Shown here piece after piece: positions 1-9,084 of a stretch of DNA of 64,000 bases (position 1 is the stretch's first letter; the number at the start of each line of letters is the position of its first letter). This DNA comes from Paracoccus methylovorus (lineage in GTDB: Bacteria; Pseudomonadota; Alphaproteobacteria; Rhodobacterales; Rhodobacteraceae), in contig NZ_CP070368.1 in NCBI RefSeq assembly GCF_016919705.1, forward strand, positions 1,364,001 through 1,428,000. The letters are read 5' to 3'. The position numbers were made by a program, and so were the translations under genes. The notes beneath the pieces were generated by a model. The model saw nothing but the letters and a program-made list of their open reading frames with translations, ran no database searches and was not told where the DNA came from.

Positions 1-5
1 GTATC

Positions 6-932
6 TTAAAGACCCAGACACCAGCGCATGACGGCCTTTTGCGCATGCAATCGGTTCTCGGCTTCATCGAAGATGACCGAATTCGGACCATCCATCACCG
101 CGCTGGTCACCTCGTCGTCGCGATGCGCGGGCAGGCAATGCATGAACAGCGCGTCGGGTTTGGCCTGGGCCATCAGCGCCTCGTTCACCTGATAGGGGCG
201 CAACTGATTGTGCCGACGCTCGCGGGCCGATTGCGGATCGTGCATCGAAACCCAGGTATCCGTTACCACCAGATCCGCGCCCTCGACGGCTTTTGCCGGA
301 TCGCGTTGGATCTGCGCCTGCACGCCCTGGGCACGGGCGAATTCCAGCGCCTCGCGCTCGGGATCCAGCGTCGGGGGGCCGGTAAAGGTAAAGTCATAGC
401 CGAACTGGCCCGCGGCATGGATCATCGAGCAGCAGACGTTGTTGCCATCGCCCGACCAGACCACTTTCTTGCCGGCGATGGGACCGCGATGTTCCTCGAA
501 GGTCATCACATCCGCCATGATCTGACAGGGATGCGTGCGGTTCGTCAGCCCGTTGATGACCGGAACGCTGGCATATTCCGCCATTTCCAGCAGGGTCGCC
601 TCTTCAAAGGTGCGGATCATGATCAGATCGACATAGCGCGACAGCACCCGCGCGGTATCGGCTATGGTCTCGCCATGGCCAAGCTGCATCTCCTTGCCCG
701 ACAGCACCATGGTCTGGCCGCCCATCTGCCGTACGCCGAGGTCAAAGCTGACGCGGGTCCGGGTCGAGGGCTTTTCAAAGATCAGCGCCACCATGCGGTT
801 CTTAAGGGGTGAATCGGCGTCCGGCGCACCCTTGGGCTGACCATCGCGTGCATCCTTCATCCGGCGCGCAGTGTCGATCATTCCGCGCAGATCTGCCTTG
901 TCGGTGGTATGGATGTCGAGGAAACTGTTCAT
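6..932 (-). CDS. argF: Ornithine carbamoyltransferase
   Basis: Cytosolic enzyme joining carbamoyl phosphate and ornithine to give citrulline in arginine biosynthesis. The 308-residue product has the usual family length. It carries the carbamoyl-phosphate motif STRTR at residues 56-60 and the HCLPAHR ornithine-site motif at 265-271, both intact. An upstream in-frame start would add ten residues, but the start at MNSFLDIH matches the family N-terminus. It lies downstream of argD and a GNAT gene on the same strand, with about 96 bases between it and the GNAT gene, so co-transcription from argD is plausible. Family assignment is secure. Confidence 0.97.
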   Translation of the reverse strand: MNSFLDIHTTDKADLRGMIDTARRMKDARDGQPKGAPDADSPLKNRMVALIFEKPSTRTRVSFDLGVRQMGGQTMVLSGKEMQLGHGETIADTARVLSRYVDLIMIRTFEEATLLEMAEYASVPVINGLTNRTHPCQIMADVMTFEEHRGPIAGKKVVWSGDGNNVCCSMIHAAGQFGYDFTFTGPPTLDPEREALEFARAQGVQAQIQRDPAKAVEGADLVVTDTWVSMHDPQSARERRHNQLRPYQVNEALMAQAKPDALFMHCLPAHRDDEVTSAVMDGPNSVIFDEAENRLHAQKAVMRWCLGL

Positions 933-1028
933 ATGTGACTGTCTTTCGGATTGATCTGGCAAGCAAGCCGCGTTGCCGAAGGGAGGTCAAGGCCAAAGGC
1001 CCAGAGTCGTTGCGGAATTCGACATCCC

Positions 1029-1502
1029 TCATCGGTGCCGTGTCATGATGCGCGCAAGCGTTCCGTCCTCGGATGGCCGCAATTCCTCGCCCCGAAATCC
1101 CGCCTTTTCATAGGCGCGAATGGCGCGCAGGTTCCTGGGGTCCGGGTCGATAACCAATAGCGCCGCCTGCTCCAGCAGGCTGTCGGACAGCGCCCGCAAC
1201 CAATCCCCGCCGCGGCCAAATCCTTCGGGGCCCGAGAAGCAGTCGACAGCGATGGCATCGGGGGCAAGATCGGCGAAATGCGGCGCCGACCAATGATGCG
1301 CGGGGTAATGCTGCGCATAGCCCAACGGGACATCATCGCCAAGCGCGATCACCTGGCGCATTGCGGGTTCGTCCAGATCTTGCTCGATCCCGGCCAACTC
1401 GTCAGACCCCGGCCACCAATGCGCGACCTCGGGCTGGCGCAGCCAATCCGCCAGCATGGGCAGATCGGCGCGCGTAACCGGCCGGAAACCGAACTCAGCC
1501 AT
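1029..1502 (-). CDS. GNAT-family N-acetyltransferase, AAC(6')-like
   Basis: A 157-residue GNAT acetyltransferase. The N-terminal FRPVTRADLPMLADWL and a central VAHWW segment resemble aminoglycoside 6'-N-acetyltransferase-type proteins, and the C-terminal NLRAIRAYEKAGF is a typical acetyl-CoA-binding helix. The chosen ATG overlaps the argD stop by 8 bases, which supports translational coupling and favours it over an ATG 33 bases upstream. The acceptor substrate cannot be told from sequence. Lying between argD and argF it could act on an arginine-pathway amine, but that is only a context inference; a resistance role is not established. Confidence 0.85.
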   Translation of the reverse strand: MAEFGFRPVTRADLPMLADWLRQPEVAHWWPGSDELAGIEQDLDEPAMRQVIALGDDVPLGYAQHYPAHHWSAPHFADLAPDAIAVDCFSGPEGFGRGGDWLRALSDSLLEQAALLVIDPDPRNLRAIRAYEKAGFRGEELRPSEDGTLARIMTRHR

Positions 1503-2667
1503 CCAGCCTGCCGGCAGCCCGGTCCAGCCGGACAACCGCCTCGGCGATCTCGTCGTCGCTGATGGTCAGCGGGGGCAGCAGGCGCAAGGTGTTGTCCGCT
1601 GCGGCCACGGTCAGGATATGTTCGCCGTAACCGGCATTGACCAGTTCGCCGGGCGCGATTTTGCATTTCAGGCCCAGCATCAGGCCCTGACCGCGCACCG
1701 TTTCGAAGATATCGGGATGCGCGGCAACCAGCCCCTCCAGCTTTTGGCGGAACAGGGCGGCCTTGCGGTTGACCTCGGCCAGAAACTCAGGGCAGGCAAT
1801 GATCTGCATGACCTTGGCGCCGATCGCGCAGGCCAGCGGATTGCCGCCATAGGTCGAGCCATGCGAACCCACCGCCATACCTGCAGCGGCCTTTTCCGTA
1901 GCCACCACCGCACCCAGCGGGAAGCCGCCGCCGATGCCCTTGGCGATCATCATGATATCGGGGGTGATGCCGGCATATTCATGCGCAAACAGCTTGCCGG
2001 TGCGGCCCATGCCGGACTGCACCTCGTCCAGAACCAAGAGCGCGCCGGTCTGGTCGCACAACTCGCGGATCAGGCGCAGGTCGGCGTCGGGCAGCGGACG
2101 AATGCCACCTTCGCCCTGCACCGGCTCCAGCATGACGGCGGCGGTGCGGTCGGAAATCGCAGCCTTCAGCGCCTCCATGTCGGCCCATGGCAACTGGCGG
2201 AAACCGGGCATCAGGGGGCCAAAGCCCTTGACCATCTTTTCCGAACCTGCCGCCGCGATGGCGCCGGTCGAACGGCCGTGGAAGGCCCCTTCGAAGGTCA
2301 GGATCTCATAGCGGTCGGGATCGCCCTGTTCGGCCCAGTATTTACGCACCATCTTGATCGCCAGTTCTGCGGCCTCGGTGCCAGAGTTGGTGATGAAGGC
2401 AGTGTCGGCAAAAGTGTGCTCGGTCAACAGATCCGCCAGCCTTTCCTGCTCGGGGATCTGATACAGGTTCGAAACATGCCAGATCCGGTTCGCCTGTTCG
2501 GTCAAGGTGGCGACCAGTTCGGGATTGGCGTGACCCAGTGCGTTCACGGCAATACCCGCCCCAAGGTCCAGATATCGCGTCCCATCCGTCGCGATGGCCC
2601 AAGAGCCCTCACCCCGCTCAAATGCAAGGGGTGCGCGGTTGTAAGTCGGCAGGACGTGCGAAATCAT
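1495..2667 (-). CDS. argD: Acetylornithine aminotransferase
   Basis: PLP-dependent class III transaminase making N-acetylornithine from N-acetylglutamate semialdehyde; members often also act on succinyldiaminopimelate. The product has 390 residues. The PLP lysine is in the MIAKGIGGGFPLGA segment (about K243), preceded by the LDEVQSGMGRTG cofactor motif. The ATG follows a GAGAGGG-type ribosome site. It is the first gene of an argD-GNAT-argF run on the minus strand. Length and motifs fit ArgD rather than a GABA or ornithine aminotransferase, although separation inside class III by eye is imperfect. Confidence 0.94.
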   Translation of the reverse strand: MISHVLPTYNRAPLAFERGEGSWAIATDGTRYLDLGAGIAVNALGHANPELVATLTEQANRIWHVSNLYQIPEQERLADLLTEHTFADTAFITNSGTEAAELAIKMVRKYWAEQGDPDRYEILTFEGAFHGRSTGAIAAAGSEKMVKGFGPLMPGFRQLPWADMEALKAAISDRTAAVMLEPVQGEGGIRPLPDADLRLIRELCDQTGALLVLDEVQSGMGRTGKLFAHEYAGITPDIMMIAKGIGGGFPLGAVVATEKAAAGMAVGSHGSTYGGNPLACAIGAKVMQIIACPEFLAEVNRKAALFRQKLEGLVAAHPDIFETVRGQGLMLGLKCKIAPGELVNAGYGEHILTVAAADNTLRLLPPLTISDDEIAEAVVRLDRAAGRLDG

Positions 2668-2831
2668 GGGGTTACCCTCTCTGGGAACGGCCGCTTGGCG
2701 GCACCATGGCTGACGGAAAGGCAGGGGGGATCGGACGTCGAAGCGTCAACGTCGGGGACGGGCGATATATGCGGTCCGGGCGATCATGGGCCGTCGCATA
2801 GCGCGGAATCGGGCCTTGCGCAACGGTCATT

Positions 2832-3653
2832 TCAGGGCTTCATCCGATAGCCCGAGGCCAGCCAGCGCCATGCGATGAACAGCACCAGCCCCACCGTCAG
2901 CATGCTGACCGCCAGCCCGCGCAGCACCGGCGCATCCGAAACCCCGACAAAGCCGTAACGCGCACCGTCGATCAGATAGAAGATCGGGTTCCAATGCGCC
3001 AGCGTCCGGAACGGCTGGGGCAGCGCCTCGACCGAATAGAAAGTGCCCGACAGAAACGAAAGCGGGGTGACGACAAAGTTGGTGATCGCCGCCATCTGGT
3101 CGAATTTCTGCGCCGCGATCCCGGCCAGCAGGCCCAGCCCGCCCATCAGCAGGGCCCCCAGCACGACGAAGGTCAGCACCCACAGCGGATGGGCCACGCC
3201 CTGCCCGATCACCAGCGCCATGCCGACGGCGATAGCGAATGCAACGATCAGGGCACGTGTCACCGAACCGATCAGATAGCCGGCCAGGATCTCGACCGCC
3301 GACAGGGGCGGCATCAGCGTATCGACGATATTGCCCTGCATCTTGGCCGAGATAAGGCTGGACGAGGTGTTGGCAAAGGCGTTCTGGATCACCGTCATCA
3401 TCAGGATGCCGGGGCCAAGAAATGCCAGATAGGACAGGCCCATGATCTCGCCCCGGTTCCGGCCAAGCGCCAGGGCAAAGACGATCACGAACAGCGCCGA
3501 GGTCATCAGCGGCGCAAATATGGTCTGTTGCCAGACGCTGAGAAAGCGCATGATCTCGCGCCGGCACAGCGTATAGAGGCCCAGCCAGTTCACCCGGTCA
3601 AAGCGGCGCACGCCCATTTGACGGAATCCGGGGCGGTTCTGGACGGGCTGCAT
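2832..3653 (-). CDS. ABC-2 type transporter permease, YadH-like
   Basis: Integral inner-membrane permease of 273 residues with about six hydrophobic helices and the ABC-2 features GILMMTVIQNAFANTSSSL and FLSGTFYSVEALP, as in the YadH/NodJ group of exporters. The start has a strong AAGGAG ribosome site. No ATPase gene lies beside it: argD is downstream and gcrA is divergent. The ATP-binding partner must therefore be encoded elsewhere. The cargo is unknown. Confidence 0.88.
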   Translation of the reverse strand: MQPVQNRPGFRQMGVRRFDRVNWLGLYTLCRREIMRFLSVWQQTIFAPLMTSALFVIVFALALGRNRGEIMGLSYLAFLGPGILMMTVIQNAFANTSSSLISAKMQGNIVDTLMPPLSAVEILAGYLIGSVTRALIVAFAIAVGMALVIGQGVAHPLWVLTFVVLGALLMGGLGLLAGIAAQKFDQMAAITNFVVTPLSFLSGTFYSVEALPQPFRTLAHWNPIFYLIDGARYGFVGVSDAPVLRGLAVSMLTVGLVLFIAWRWLASGYRMKP

Positions 3654-3662
3654 CGGTGCTCC

Positions 3663-3709
3663 TTGAACTTACGGGCGCGGACGAGTAAATCTGGCTATCC
3701 CCGGATTTA
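3663..3709 (+). promoter_or_regulatory. Candidate gcrA promoter with overlapping inverted repeat
   Basis: A TTGAAC box (3663-3668) is 17 bases from TAAATC (3686-3691), a reasonable sigma70-like -35/-10 pair. The TAAATC also forms the left arm of an inverted repeat with GATTTA (3704-3709, 12-base spacer), so a dimeric regulator could bind over the -10. It lies in the short space between the divergent permease and gcrA. Seen by eye only. Confidence 0.35.
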
Positions 3710-3785
3710 AGGCCGGATCTTGCGGAATTGAAGCCACTAGCACGAAGGGCACCGGGTTGCACCCCCGGTGCAGGAAAGGCAAACC

Positions 3786-4385
3786 ATGTCCTGGACCGAC
3801 GAGCGCGTCGAGACGTTGAAACGCATGTGGGCCGAGGGCCAGTCTGCCAGTCAGATCGCCAAGGAGCTGGGCGGCGTGACCCGCAACGCGGTGATCGGCA
3901 AGGTTCACCGGCTGGGCCTGTCGAATCGCAGCGAAGAGGGGGCGGAAGCCGCCCCGGAACCCGTGGCAAAACCCGCCGCCGCCGCGCCGGCGCCCGAGCC
4001 AAAGCCGGCACCCGAGCCGGCGCCCGCGCCGAAGCCCAAACCCGCTGTCGCAGCCGCCCCGGAACCGACCCCCGAGCCCGCGCCGCAAGTGGCCACCTTC
4101 AACCGCCGACCCATCGTTCCGGCGGGCCAGCCTCTGCCGCCGCAGCCCTCGGCCAACGAGATCAGCCCCGAGGCGCTGGCCTCGGTGCGCGAGGTCGAAA
4201 AGCGCGCCCGCAAGCTGACCCTGATGGAACTGACCGAGCGCACCTGCAAATGGCCCATCGGTGACCCGGCGACCGACAAGTTCTGGTTCTGCGGCCTGCC
4301 CTCGGTCCCCGGCAAGCCCTATTGCGAGGCGCATGTGGGCGTGGCCTTCCAACCGATGAGCTCGCGCAGGGATCGCAGGCGTTAG
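3786..4385 (+). CDS. gcrA: GcrA cell-cycle regulator
   Basis: GcrA is an alphaproteobacterial transcription factor that works with sigma70 RNA polymerase at promoters carrying methylated GANTC sites. The N-terminal MSWTDERVETLKRMWAEG and the following GGVTRNAVIGKVHRLGLSNR are the family's DNA-binding hallmark. A proline/alanine-rich linker runs from about residue 50 to 115. The C-terminal region with TCKWPIGDP, FCG and YCEAH is the RNA-polymerase-binding part. An in-frame start six codons upstream is less likely because the family begins MSW and a GGAAAGG ribosome site precedes the chosen ATG. The Nudix gene starts at the base right after its stop. CcrM, which writes the marks GcrA reads, is 13 kb away. 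Confidence 0.96.
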   Translation: MSWTDERVETLKRMWAEGQSASQIAKELGGVTRNAVIGKVHRLGLSNRSEEGAEAAPEPVAKPAAAAPAPEPKPAPEPAPAPKPKPAVAAAPEPTPEPAPQVATFNRRPIVPAGQPLPPQPSANEISPEALASVREVEKRARKLTLMELTERTCKWPIGDPATDKFWFCGLPSVPGKPYCEAHVGVAFQPMSSRRDRRR

Positions 4386-4826
4386 GTGCCCCGCTTTCCC
4401 CGGCTCGCTGCGCTGGCCGTCACGCTGGACGGCTCTGGCGACACGATGCGGGCGCTGCTGGTTCAGCGCCGCAATCCGCCGGATGCGGGCCTTTGGGGCT
4501 TTCCGGGCGGCCATGTCGAACCCGGCGAAACCGCGCTTGAGGCTGCCGCCCGTGAACTGGCCGAGGAAACCGGCATCATCGGCCAGCCGCGCGCCTATCT
4601 GGACAATGTCGACGTGATCGAACGCGATGCGAATGGCGCGCTGCGGTTTCATTTCCTGCTGGCAGCGGTGCTCTGCGACCATGTCGCGGGCGAGCCGGTC
4701 GCGGCGGATGACGCGCTGGACGCGCGTTGGGTGACGGTCGGGGACATTCTGGCCGGCCGCCTGCCGCTCAGCGCCTGCGTGGCCGACGTGATCCGCAAGG
4801 CGCTGGCCTGCCGGCAGGCCGGTTAA
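4386..4826 (+). CDS. Nudix hydrolase
   Basis: A 146-residue Nudix enzyme cleaving a nucleoside-diphosphate-linked substrate. The full Nudix box is present: G42, E48, R56-E57, E60-E61 and G63 follow the GX5EX7REUXEEXGU pattern exactly. The GTG start begins on the base following the gcrA TAG, so translation is probably coupled to gcrA. The ADP-ribose pyrophosphatase or MutT-like subgroups are both possible; the motif alone does not give the substrate. Confidence 0.9.
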   Translation: MPRFPRLAALAVTLDGSGDTMRALLVQRRNPPDAGLWGFPGGHVEPGETALEAAARELAEETGIIGQPRAYLDNVDVIERDANGALRFHFLLAAVLCDHVAGEPVAADDALDARWVTVGDILAGRLPLSACVADVIRKALACRQAG

Positions 4827-4950
4827 AACAAGCCCGCCGCCCTTGCGCCGTTGCGTCAGGCATCTCCCCCGCAGCGGTGACAGCCCCGAGGTGCTGGTCT
4901 TCGCCGCCCACGCTGGATAAAGAAGCGCAGTAACCCAACAGGACCCGATC

Positions 4951-6669
4951 ATGGCGCGGCATCTCATCACTTCGGCGATCCCTTACATCAACGGGATCAA
5001 GCACCTCGGCAATCTCGTCGGCTCGCAACTGCCGGCGGATCTTTACGCCCGTTACCTGCGTGGCCGCGAGAATGAGGTGATGTTTATCTGCGCCACCGAC
5101 GAACACGGCACCCCGGCCGAGCTTGCCGCCGCCAAGGCAGGCAAACCGGTCGCTGTCTATTGCGCCGAAATGCACGAGATACAGGCCGGGATCGCCCGCA
5201 ACTTCGGCCTGTCCTTCGATCATTTCGGCCGTTCCTCGTCCGAGCGCAACCATGTGCTGACGCAGCATTTCGCCGGCAAGCTGGACGAGAACGGTTACAT
5301 CTCCGAGGTCGAGGAACGGCAGGTCTACTCCATCGACGACGGCCGCTTTCTGCCCGACCGCTATATCGAGGGCACCTGCCCCAACTGCGGCTATGACAAG
5401 GCGCGCGGCGACCAGTGCGAGAATTGCACCAAGCAGCTTGATCCGACCGATCTGATCGAGCCGCGCTCGGCCATCTCTGGCTCGACCAATCTGGAAGTGC
5501 GGTCGACCAAGCACCTTTACCTGCGCCAGCGCACACTCAAGGACCAGATCGCCGCCTGGATCGACAGCAAGACCGACTGGCCGATCCTGACCACCTCTAT
5601 CGCCCGCAAGTGGCTGAACGATGGCGACGGCTTGCAGGACCGCGGCATCACCCGCGATCTGGATTGGGGTATCCCGGTGAAAAAGGGCGACAGGCCCTGG
5701 CCCGGGATGGAGGGCAAGGTCTTTTACGTCTGGTTCGACGCGCCCATCGAATATATCGCCGCCACGGCCGAGGGCGCCGACAAGCGCGGTGCGCCCGACA
5801 GCGACTGGCGCCGCTGGTGGCGGCTGGACGAGGGCGCGGACGACGTGACCTATACCCAGTTCATGGGCAAGGATAACGTGCCCTTCCACACGCTGTCTTT
5901 CCCGGCGACGATCATCGGTTCGGGTGAGCCGTGGAAGCTGGTGGATTACATCAAAAGCTTCAACTACCTGACCTATGACGGCGGCCAGTTTTCGACCAGC
6001 CAGGGTCGCGGCGTATTCATGGATCAGGCCCTGTCGATCCTGCCCGCCGATTACTGGCGCTGGTGGCTTTTGTCGCACGCGCCCGAATCGGGCGACAGCG
6101 AGTTCACCTGGGACAATTTCCAGCAATCGGTAAACAAGGATCTGGCCGATGTGCTGGGCAATTTCGTCAGCCGCATCACCAAGTTCTGCCGCAGCAAGTT
6201 CGGCGAAACGATCCCCCAAGGCGGCAGCTACGGCCCAGAAGAGGAAGCCCTGCTTGAGGCCCTGACCACCCGCATCCGTGCCTATGAAGGCTTCATGGAC
6301 CATGTCGAGGTCCGAAAATCCGCAGCCGAGCTGCGCGCAATCTGGGTTCTGGGCAACGAATACCTGCAATCGGCCGCCCCTTGGTCAACCTTCAAGACCG
6401 ACCCGGAAAAGGCTGCGATGCAGGTGCGTCTGGGCCTGAACCTGATCCGGCTCTATGCGGTCTTGTCTGCACCCTTCATCCCCTTCGCGGCGGATGCGAT
6501 GCTGGCTTCCATGCAAAGCGATAACCGTAACTGGCCCGATGACGTTCGCACCGCGCTGGAGGCCCTGCCCGCTGGACACGGTTTTTCCGTGCCCGACGTG
6601 CTTTTCGCCAAGATCACCGACGAACAGCGCGACGAATGGCAGGACCGCTTCAAGGGCATTCGCAGCTGA
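4951..6669 (+). CDS. metG: Methionyl-tRNA synthetase
   Basis: Class I aminoacyl-tRNA synthetase charging tRNA-Met; 572 residues. The N-terminal [18 protein letters not shown] contains the HIGH-type signature as HLGN. A zinc knuckle CPNC..CENC follows near residue 145, and FSTSQGRG is the KMSKS-equivalent loop. The C-terminal part is the anticodon-binding helical domain. There is no appended tRNA-binding (EMAP-like) domain, which fits the shorter alphaproteobacterial form. AGGA lies upstream of the ATG. The 124 bases before it show no riboswitch I can recognise. Confidence 0.97.
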   Translation: MARHLITSAIPYINGIKHLGNLVGSQLPADLYARYLRGRENEVMFICATDEHGTPAELAAAKAGKPVAVYCAEMHEIQAGIARNFGLSFDHFGRSSSERNHVLTQHFAGKLDENGYISEVEERQVYSIDDGRFLPDRYIEGTCPNCGYDKARGDQCENCTKQLDPTDLIEPRSAISGSTNLEVRSTKHLYLRQRTLKDQIAAWIDSKTDWPILTTSIARKWLNDGDGLQDRGITRDLDWGIPVKKGDRPWPGMEGKVFYVWFDAPIEYIAATAEGADKRGAPDSDWRRWWRLDEGADDVTYTQFMGKDNVPFHTLSFPATIIGSGEPWKLVDYIKSFNYLTYDGGQFSTSQGRGVFMDQALSILPADYWRWWLLSHAPESGDSEFTWDNFQQSVNKDLADVLGNFVSRITKFCRSKFGETIPQGGSYGPEEEALLEALTTRIRAYEGFMDHVEVRKSAAELRAIWVLGNEYLQSAAPWSTFKTDPEKAAMQVRLGLNLIRLYAVLSAPFIPFAADAMLASMQSDNRNWPDDVRTALEALPAGHGFSVPDVLFAKITDEQRDEWQDRFKGIRS

Positions 6670-6701
6670 TCAAATCAGCCTGATGGTAAAACACAATATA
6701 T

Positions 6702-6721
6702 TTGTTGTATTTGCGCAACAA
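6702..6721. promoter_or_regulatory. Inverted repeat upstream of TonB receptor
   Basis: TTGTTG (6702-6707) and CAACAA (6716-6721) form perfect 6-base arms around an 8-base centre in an AT-rich patch upstream of the receptor gene. This is the place for an iron- or substrate-responsive operator. It does not clearly match a Fur, RirA or Irr consensus that I know. Confidence 0.35.
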
Positions 6722-6858
6722 ACCATACCACTGGCGGAACAGTCCCTTGCCCCTTCGGGCGGGGGCTGATTAATCGCCGCCAGTTACCCAGGTCACGGCG
6801 GCTCCCTCCCGCATCTCGGCCCAGGCAGAAATCTTGCTCCTGCTGTTCCGAGGTGACG

Positions 6859-8955
6859 ATGCCGTCCTTTCATGTAATCCGCCCCACACATTCGCGTCAT
6901 GGCCGCAGCATTCGCGCGGCTTCCCCCTCCGCCGGCCGACTTCCTGCCCTGCTTCTTGGCCTGACCGCCCTGACCGCGCCAACGATCGCACTGGCACAGG
7001 CCGAAGTGGTCGAACTGGACACCGTCATCGTAACCTCGGCCTCGTCCATCGCGACATCGATTCAGGATGCGCCCGCTTCGATCACCGTGATCGACCAAAG
7101 CGACATCCGGGCCAAAGGCGCACGCGACATCAAGGATGTGCTGCGCACGGTCCCCGGTCTCAACCTGACGCGCGGGAACGACGGCAATTCGCAAGTCTCG
7201 TTCCGCGGCCTGTCCTCCAGCCGCACGCTTACGCTGATCGACGGCAAGCGGGTCAGCACCCGCAACACCTTTGCCCGCCACTACGGGGGCGACCTGCAAA
7301 TCGTGCCGTTGGATGCAATCGAACGTATCGAGGTCGTGCGCGGCCCGATGTCCACGCTTTACGGCTCGGACGCGATGGGTGGTGTCATCAACATCATCAC
7401 CAAGAAAGCGACCGAGACCTGGTCGGGTTCGCTGACCACCGATTTCGCTTTCGCGGACGAAAACAGCACCGCCGACAGCCGTGCAATCTCGGGCTACATC
7501 TCTGGTCCGCTTGGCAACAACCTCAGCCTTTCGGCCTGGGGCAAGCTGGGTGAAACCGACGCGCCCGATGCACCCTATGCCTATTCCGAAGGCCGCGGCG
7601 GCGTGCTCACACCACTTTACACCTCGAACGGTATGCGCACCAAAACGCTCGGCACGCGCCTGACCTGGGCCCCGCAAGAGGGGATGGAATGGGGTGCCGA
7701 AGTCCAAGGCTCGGTCGACAATTATCTGGGCAACGTGGGCGAGCCCGATTCCAGAAAGGTGTCCAGGACAAGCTATGGCCTGACCAATGAGTTGCAGTTG
7801 GGTCAGGGTCACCTGTCCAGCTACCTGCGTCACGAAACATCCGGCAACGAGAGCTGGAACGCGACAACGGGGACGTGGGACGACCCCATCGACTATGACA
7901 CGACCACACTGGAAAGCCGCTATACCTCGCAGACGACGCTGGGTGGCCGTCAGTTCGATTACACCATCGGCGGCCTTGTGGCGCATGAAAAGCTGAGCGA
8001 CCCGCAGACCTCGGCCGAACTCATCGAAGGTTCGGTCGACACCGCGGCAATCTATGCCGAAGGCCGCTGGCAGGCGACCGACATGCTGAGCCTGACCACC
8101 GGCCTGCGTGTGGACCATCACGAGCGGTTCGGCACCCATGTCACCCCGCGCATCTATGCCAACTACGACTTCGGCAACGGGCTGATGCTGAAGGGCGGCT
8201 ATTCGCAGGCCTTCGTGGCGCCCGACCTGCGCAACCTGAACCCGAATTACGAGATGGGCTCGCGCGGCAACGGGTGCAAACCCTACCAAGGCCCCTGCAC
8301 CATCGTCGGCAATCCCGATCTTAAGCCCGAGACCTCGGACAACTACGAGATCGGCCTGAACTACCAGGGTGAACGCAGCAGCTGGGAGGTCACCGCCTTC
8401 TACAACGACGTTCAGGACATGATTAGCGCCCGCAGGATCCGGCCTGCCACGCCCACGGAATCGGCACTGTTCCAGCGTGACAACTTCGACTACGGCAAGA
8501 CTGCGGGTATCGAGTTCGGACTGGATTACCAGATCAACGACGATCTGACCTGGACCACCTCGGGCACCTATATTGCCAAGTCCGAGTTCAAATACGGCGA
8601 CTTCGACACCGCCTATCCGATGGCCACGACGCCCAAGTGGAATATCACCACCGGTCTGGGCTGGCAGGCAAACGACAAGCTGAACCTGTCGGGTGAGGTG
8701 ACCTATGTCGGCAAGCAGGCGGGCTATGTCGTCGAAGACGGCCTCGTGGTCGGCGGTGACGAGCAGGCCTCAGTGCCGGCCGGTCAGAACAGCAAAGCCT
8801 ATTATCTGGTCAACGTGGCCGCCGCCTATGACCTGAACGATATGGCGACGCTGAATGTCGGCATCGACAACCTGTTCAACGGTCAGCCCGAATCCGATGT
8901 CTCTTATCGCGAGAACGGCCGGCTGTTCACGCTGGGCATCACCACCCGCTTCTGA
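6859..8955 (+). CDS. TonB-dependent outer-membrane receptor, FepA/CirA-like
   Basis: Outer-membrane gated barrel for energised uptake, most likely of a siderophore. The 698-residue product has an N-terminal signal segment (hydrophobic LLGLTALTAPTIALAQA). A TonB-box-like EVVELDTVIVT follows, then a plug domain (about 50-165, with DVLRTVPGLNLTRG and STLYGSDAMGGVINIITK). The 22-strand-type barrel ends in the aromatic TTRF. The GNPDLKPETSDNYEIG segment is typical of FepA/CirA/BtuB-like receptors. An in-frame GTG two codons upstream exists, but the ATG has AGG at the right spacing. No transport operon is adjacent. The ligand is not determinable; iron chelate is inferred. Confidence 0.92.
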   Translation: MPSFHVIRPTHSRHGRSIRAASPSAGRLPALLLGLTALTAPTIALAQAEVVELDTVIVTSASSIATSIQDAPASITVIDQSDIRAKGARDIKDVLRTVPGLNLTRGNDGNSQVSFRGLSSSRTLTLIDGKRVSTRNTFARHYGGDLQIVPLDAIERIEVVRGPMSTLYGSDAMGGVINIITKKATETWSGSLTTDFAFADENSTADSRAISGYISGPLGNNLSLSAWGKLGETDAPDAPYAYSEGRGGVLTPLYTSNGMRTKTLGTRLTWAPQEGMEWGAEVQGSVDNYLGNVGEPDSRKVSRTSYGLTNELQLGQGHLSSYLRHETSGNESWNATTGTWDDPIDYDTTTLESRYTSQTTLGGRQFDYTIGGLVAHEKLSDPQTSAELIEGSVDTAAIYAEGRWQATDMLSLTTGLRVDHHERFGTHVTPRIYANYDFGNGLMLKGGYSQAFVAPDLRNLNPNYEMGSRGNGCKPYQGPCTIVGNPDLKPETSDNYEIGLNYQGERSSWEVTAFYNDVQDMISARRIRPATPTESALFQRDNFDYGKTAGIEFGLDYQINDDLTWTTSGTYIAKSEFKYGDFDTAYPMATTPKWNITTGLGWQANDKLNLSGEVTYVGKQAGYVVEDGLVVGGDEQASVPAGQNSKAYYLVNVAAAYDLNDMATLNVGIDNLFNGQPESDVSYRENGRLFTLGITTRF

Positions 8956-8978
8956 TCCCGTTCAAGCTGGAAAACGAA

Positions 8979-9008
8979 AGGCCGTCCCAATCAGGGGCGG
9001 CCTTTTTT
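8979..9008 (+). terminator. Rho-independent terminator after TonB receptor
   Basis: Ten-base arms AGGCCGTCCC (8979-8988) and GGGGCGGCCT (8994-9003) pair with one G-T pair across a 5-base loop, then run straight into six T residues. Confidence 0.93.
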
Positions 9009-9084
9009 GGTAACGGGCATATGGAACCTGCCGGCCGCGCAGCGCATGGTTGTTCAGGACAGGCAGAATAACGGAGATGGCCCC

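Noticed and set aside
4827..4950. Possible riboswitch or leader peptide before metG
   Set aside because: No SAM-II or T-box features and no short Met-rich frame could be found by eye.
4768..6369. Long open frame antisense to metG (533 codons)
   Set aside because: Antisense frames stay open by GC bias; metG on the plus strand has full motifs, and the antisense product matches no family.
6665..6679. GCTGAT/ATCAGC hairpin at the metG stop
   Set aside because: Only 6 pairs and no T-tract, so not supported as a terminator.
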